DNA from: a virus
Virus record (IMG/VR): IMGVR_UViG_3300028595_000006
Location: 1 to 39,022 of that record
DNA length: 39,022 nt
Direction: 5' to 3' (one strand)
The position numbers were made by a program, and so were the translations under genes. Positions 37,235-39,022 of the stretch are shown piece after piece. Positions within the stretch are counted from its first letter, which is position 1. Each line of letters starts with the position of its first letter. The notes beneath the pieces were generated by a model, which had not been told where the DNA came from, made no database searches, and saw only the letters and a list, made by a program, of their open reading frames with translations.

Positions 37235-38348
37235 TCTGGCACGGCTCCGTACGCGCGTCTGCGAGGCAGCTGGCATCACCGAGGCTGCCTTCCGCGGGCG
37301 TGGCAAAACGCACCGTCTCACGACAGCGCGCAGTGTTTTCATCTACGAGGCGCGAAAGCGCAAATATTCCATCAAGGAGATAGGTGATGCACTAGGGCGT
37401 GACAGCACAACCGTTGCACACTTCCTGAACAGGAGGGCAATGAAGGGTGAAGAACTCGATCTTCTGAAGCAGCTCGGTGATACGCCGGAGCCCGAAGAAG
37501 ACGGGAAGATCGTCCACTCTCATATGCTTGTGCTGTCTAGGGAGGACAGAGCACTTCTATCAGACCTCGTCCAAGCCTTTTCTGCCTTGGCCAGCGTGTT
37601 GATGCAGGGTAGTCACCCCCTTGCACAACCTCAACAGTCTCAAGATGAGAGCAGTGAGCCCCTTGTCACCGGGGTATCAGGTCAAGAAGAAAAGAATGAC
37701 CCCCCTGCAAGGGACATGTCAGAGGGTTCTACAGCCCCTACTAATAGCTCTATAAGAGGGGGGGAGGATTTTTTAAGTTCTTCTGATCTAAAGCTTATAC
37801 CGCGCGCGTGCGCGGAGATAGGTGCACGCGAGGAAGCGCTGGAAGCCAACCCCGGGGCGCGCCACTTCGAGGACCATTGGGACCCGCTGAAGCCTCGGCC
37901 GTACCGCGACGGCGCCATCAACCTCGAGCACTTCGCGGGGCAGGCCACGCGTCTCGGCCTGGACCTCGAAGAGGAGCTTCGAGCTTTCGAGCTGTGGGCC
38001 AAGGCCAACGGGAAGCGAATGGCAGACTGGTCGGCGCGCTTCGCGGCATGGCTCGACAAGGCCGGAAAGATGCTCGCGGACAGGAAGGCCGCTGAGCGCC
38101 TCACAGACGGCGTTTCGCGACGCCCCGAGTGTCAGGTCGTGGACCAGAAGAAAGCGGCTCTGGAGGCCCGTCAGGAGGCCGCAAAGATGGTTCTGGAGGC
38201 GGAGGCTGGAGACCTGGGCCCCGAGGCGAAGGAGCTGGTCGAGCGGCAACGTCGTCTCGGACGGACCGACGAGGAGCTGGTCACTCCACTTCGAGCGTTT
38301 CTGGCGAAACGCGCAAAAGAAAAGCTTGCTGAGCTACTGAAAGGATGA
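37227..38348 (+). CDS. Replication initiator-like protein with DnaA domain IV-like N-terminus
   Basis: 373 residues. Residues about 1-70 look like the DnaA C-terminal DNA-binding domain (domain IV): VCEAAGITEAAFRGRGK, LTTARSVFIYEARKRKYSIK, EIGDALGRDSTTVAHFLN, where GRDSTTV corresponds to the RDHTTV signature. A long Ser/Gln-rich linker follows (about 95-190). The C-terminal region (HFEDHWDPLKPRPY, LEEELRAFELWAKANGKRMA, DWSARFAAWLDKAG) resembles the DnaT-like/phage O-type DNA-binding domain that loads host helicase. With DnaA-box-like sites at 31174-31207, the protein is the best candidate to start phage replication with host machinery. Domain calls are by motif only. Confidence 0.65.
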   Translation: MDDLARLRTRVCEAAGITEAAFRGRGKTHRLTTARSVFIYEARKRKYSIKEIGDALGRDSTTVAHFLNRRAMKGEELDLLKQLGDTPEPEEDGKIVHSHMLVLSREDRALLSDLVQAFSALASVLMQGSHPLAQPQQSQDESSEPLVTGVSGQEEKNDPPARDMSEGSTAPTNSSIRGGEDFLSSSDLKLIPRACAEIGAREEALEANPGARHFEDHWDPLKPRPYRDGAINLEHFAGQATRLGLDLEEELRAFELWAKANGKRMADWSARFAAWLDKAGKMLADRKAAERLTDGVSRRPECQVVDQKKAALEARQEAAKMVLEAEAGDLGPEAKELVERQRRLGRTDEELVTPLRAFLAKRAKEKLAELLKG

Positions 38349-38354
38349 TATCAA

Positions 38355-38435
38355 ATGGAGAGGTTGTTTGTTGCGATTGTGACGTTCCTGACGATGATCT
38401 GGTTCCTGGTCGTCGGCTACGAGGAGATCGAGTGA
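38355..38435 (+). CDS. 26-residue predicted membrane peptide
   Basis: ATG 38355 to TGA 38433-38435, whose last base starts the next ATG (TGATG). It is a single hydrophobic helix (RLFVAIVTFLTMIWFLVVGY) with an acidic end. GGATGATATC precedes the start, a weak ribosome site. Overlap and composition support it. Confidence 0.5.
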   Translation: MERLFVAIVTFLTMIWFLVVGYEEIE

Positions 38436-39022
38436 TGCTAGTCCTCAGAACTTGCAAATCAGACATGACCTCCTGGGAGGGCTTCAAGTGGCCAGAGTCT
38501 GGCCCTGTCGAATGCCCGGACTGGGATTCGGAGCCTATCTGCGGGTTCGGTCTGCACGGCTTCGCCTGGGGTCAGGGCAAAGGCAACCTTGCAGACTGGG
38601 ACAGCGACGCCAAGTGGCTCGTGGTAGACGTTCCCGACGAGTCCGTCGTAGACCTGGGCGGTAAGGTGAAATTTCCACGAGGAGAGGTCATCTACTGTGG
38701 CGACCGGAAAGGGGCTACGAGCTACCTGACCAGCCGAGGATGCTCTGGAGTTATCGGGGCGGAGACCACAGTCGGGCACTACGGCGTAGCCGCTGCTGGA
38801 TACCGCGGCACGGCCACTGCCGGGAACTTCAGCACGGCCACTGCCGGGAACTTCGGCACGGCCACTGCTGGAGACGACGGCACGGCCACTGTCGGTGACC
38901 GCGGCACGGCCACTGCCGGGAACTTCAGCACGGCCACTGCCGGGAACTTCGGCACGGCCACTGCTGGAGACGACGGCACGGCCACTGTCGGTGACCGCGG
39001 CACGGCCACTGCTGGGAACTAC
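38435..39022 (+). CDS. DUF7666-like domain plus octapeptide repeats (N-terminal part; continues at position 1)
   Basis: 196 codons to the window edge. The first about 110 residues match what I remember of the DUF7666 family: LRTCKSDMTSWEGFKWPESG, PVECPDW, CGFGLHGFAWGQGKG, AKWLVVDVPDESVVDLGGKV, KFPRGEVIYCGDR. From about residue 117 octads G-T-A-T-A-G-N-F take over, coded by 24-bp units. Two identical 96-bp super-units lie at 38809-38904 and 38905-39000. After the 109-base overlap the frame continues at position 2 and ends at 382. No catalytic residue is known for the family. Repeat number may be wrong if reads were short. Confidence 0.8.
   Translation, partial: MLVLRTCKSDMTSWEGFKWPESGPVECPDWDSEPICGFGLHGFAWGQGKGNLADWDSDAKWLVVDVPDESVVDLGGKVKFPRGEVIYCGDRKGATSYLTSRGCSGVIGAETTVGHYGVAAAGYRGTATAGNFSTATAGNFGTATAGDDGTATVGDRGTATAGNFSTATAGNFGTATAGDDGTATVGDRGTATAGNY
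38782..39022 (+). repeat. 24-bp tandem repeats (right-hand part; continue at 1-246)
   Basis: Units like CACGGCCACTGCCGGGAACT plus four more bases, coding for one octapeptide each. Four units form a 96-bp higher-order unit that is present twice without a mismatch (38809-38904, 38905-39000). The array continues from position 1 to about 246 with diverged units. Confidence 0.85.
38914..39022 (+). repeat. Terminal direct repeat, identical to 1-109
   Basis: All 109 bases match positions 1-109. Because it lies inside tandem repeats within a gene, it is more likely an overlap from linearising a circular assembly than a true packaged terminal repeat. Confidence 0.85.

Noticed and set aside
38914-39022. 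True packaged terminal repeat
   Set aside because: The repeat lies inside a coding tandem-repeat array and its removal gives one continuous gene, which fits an assembly overlap better.

Overview
The window is an essentially complete genome of a tailed double-stranded DNA phage, most likely a short-tailed (podovirus-like) one, on a circular or circularly permuted map opened inside a gene. The first and last 109 bases are identical, and one reading frame runs off the right end and continues at the left end. The DNA is GC-rich. A small lipoprotein with a lipobox (LTGC) in the lysis region points to a Gram-negative host; nothing identifies the host more closely. No integrase, DNA polymerase, primase, helicase or RNA polymerase gene is recognisable, so the phage probably relies on host replication and transcription enzymes.

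Layout: two long transcription units diverge from a control region at about 31.1-32.9 kb and converge at about 8.2-8.3 kb. The rightward unit (32.9 kb to the right end, then 1 to 8.3 kb) carries small unknown proteins, a DUF7448-like protein, a replication initiator with a DnaA domain IV-like N-terminus (37227-38348), a DUF7666/octapeptide-repeat protein crossing the map ends, and a recombination set (RecT-like annealing protein, a protein with an SSB-like tail, a PD-(D/E)XK nuclease). It continues with a glycosyltransferase, the large terminase subunit and a deoxyribosyltransferase-fold protein. The leftward unit (31.1 down to 8.2 kb) carries the virion and lysis genes: portal, scaffold, major capsid, adaptor, nozzle, large Ala/Gly-rich and coiled-coil ejection proteins, a lectin-like protein, then lipoprotein, cysteine-peptidase lysin, holin-like protein, metallophosphoesterase and a DUF3310 protein. 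Most genes overlap by ATGA, GTGA, TAATG or TGATG, which suggests extensive translational coupling.

The most unusual DNA is the control region. It has a strong sigma-70-type leftward promoter, two DnaA-box-like sites, a long hairpin, and an array of roughly 39-bp units. In each unit two back-to-back elements match the -24/-12 (sigma-54/RpoN) promoter pattern. Next comes a series of different short dyads repeated at 22-23 bp, then a small leftward two-gene unit with its own terminator, and a second sigma-54-like array. Two tRNA-like minihelices (acceptor stem plus T arm, no D or normal anticodon arm) lie in the 5' leaders of two rightward genes. Dyads of the form TGGCAC-N5-GTGCCA occur at several other places.

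All calls come from reading the sequence and from memory of protein families; no search or folding program was run.
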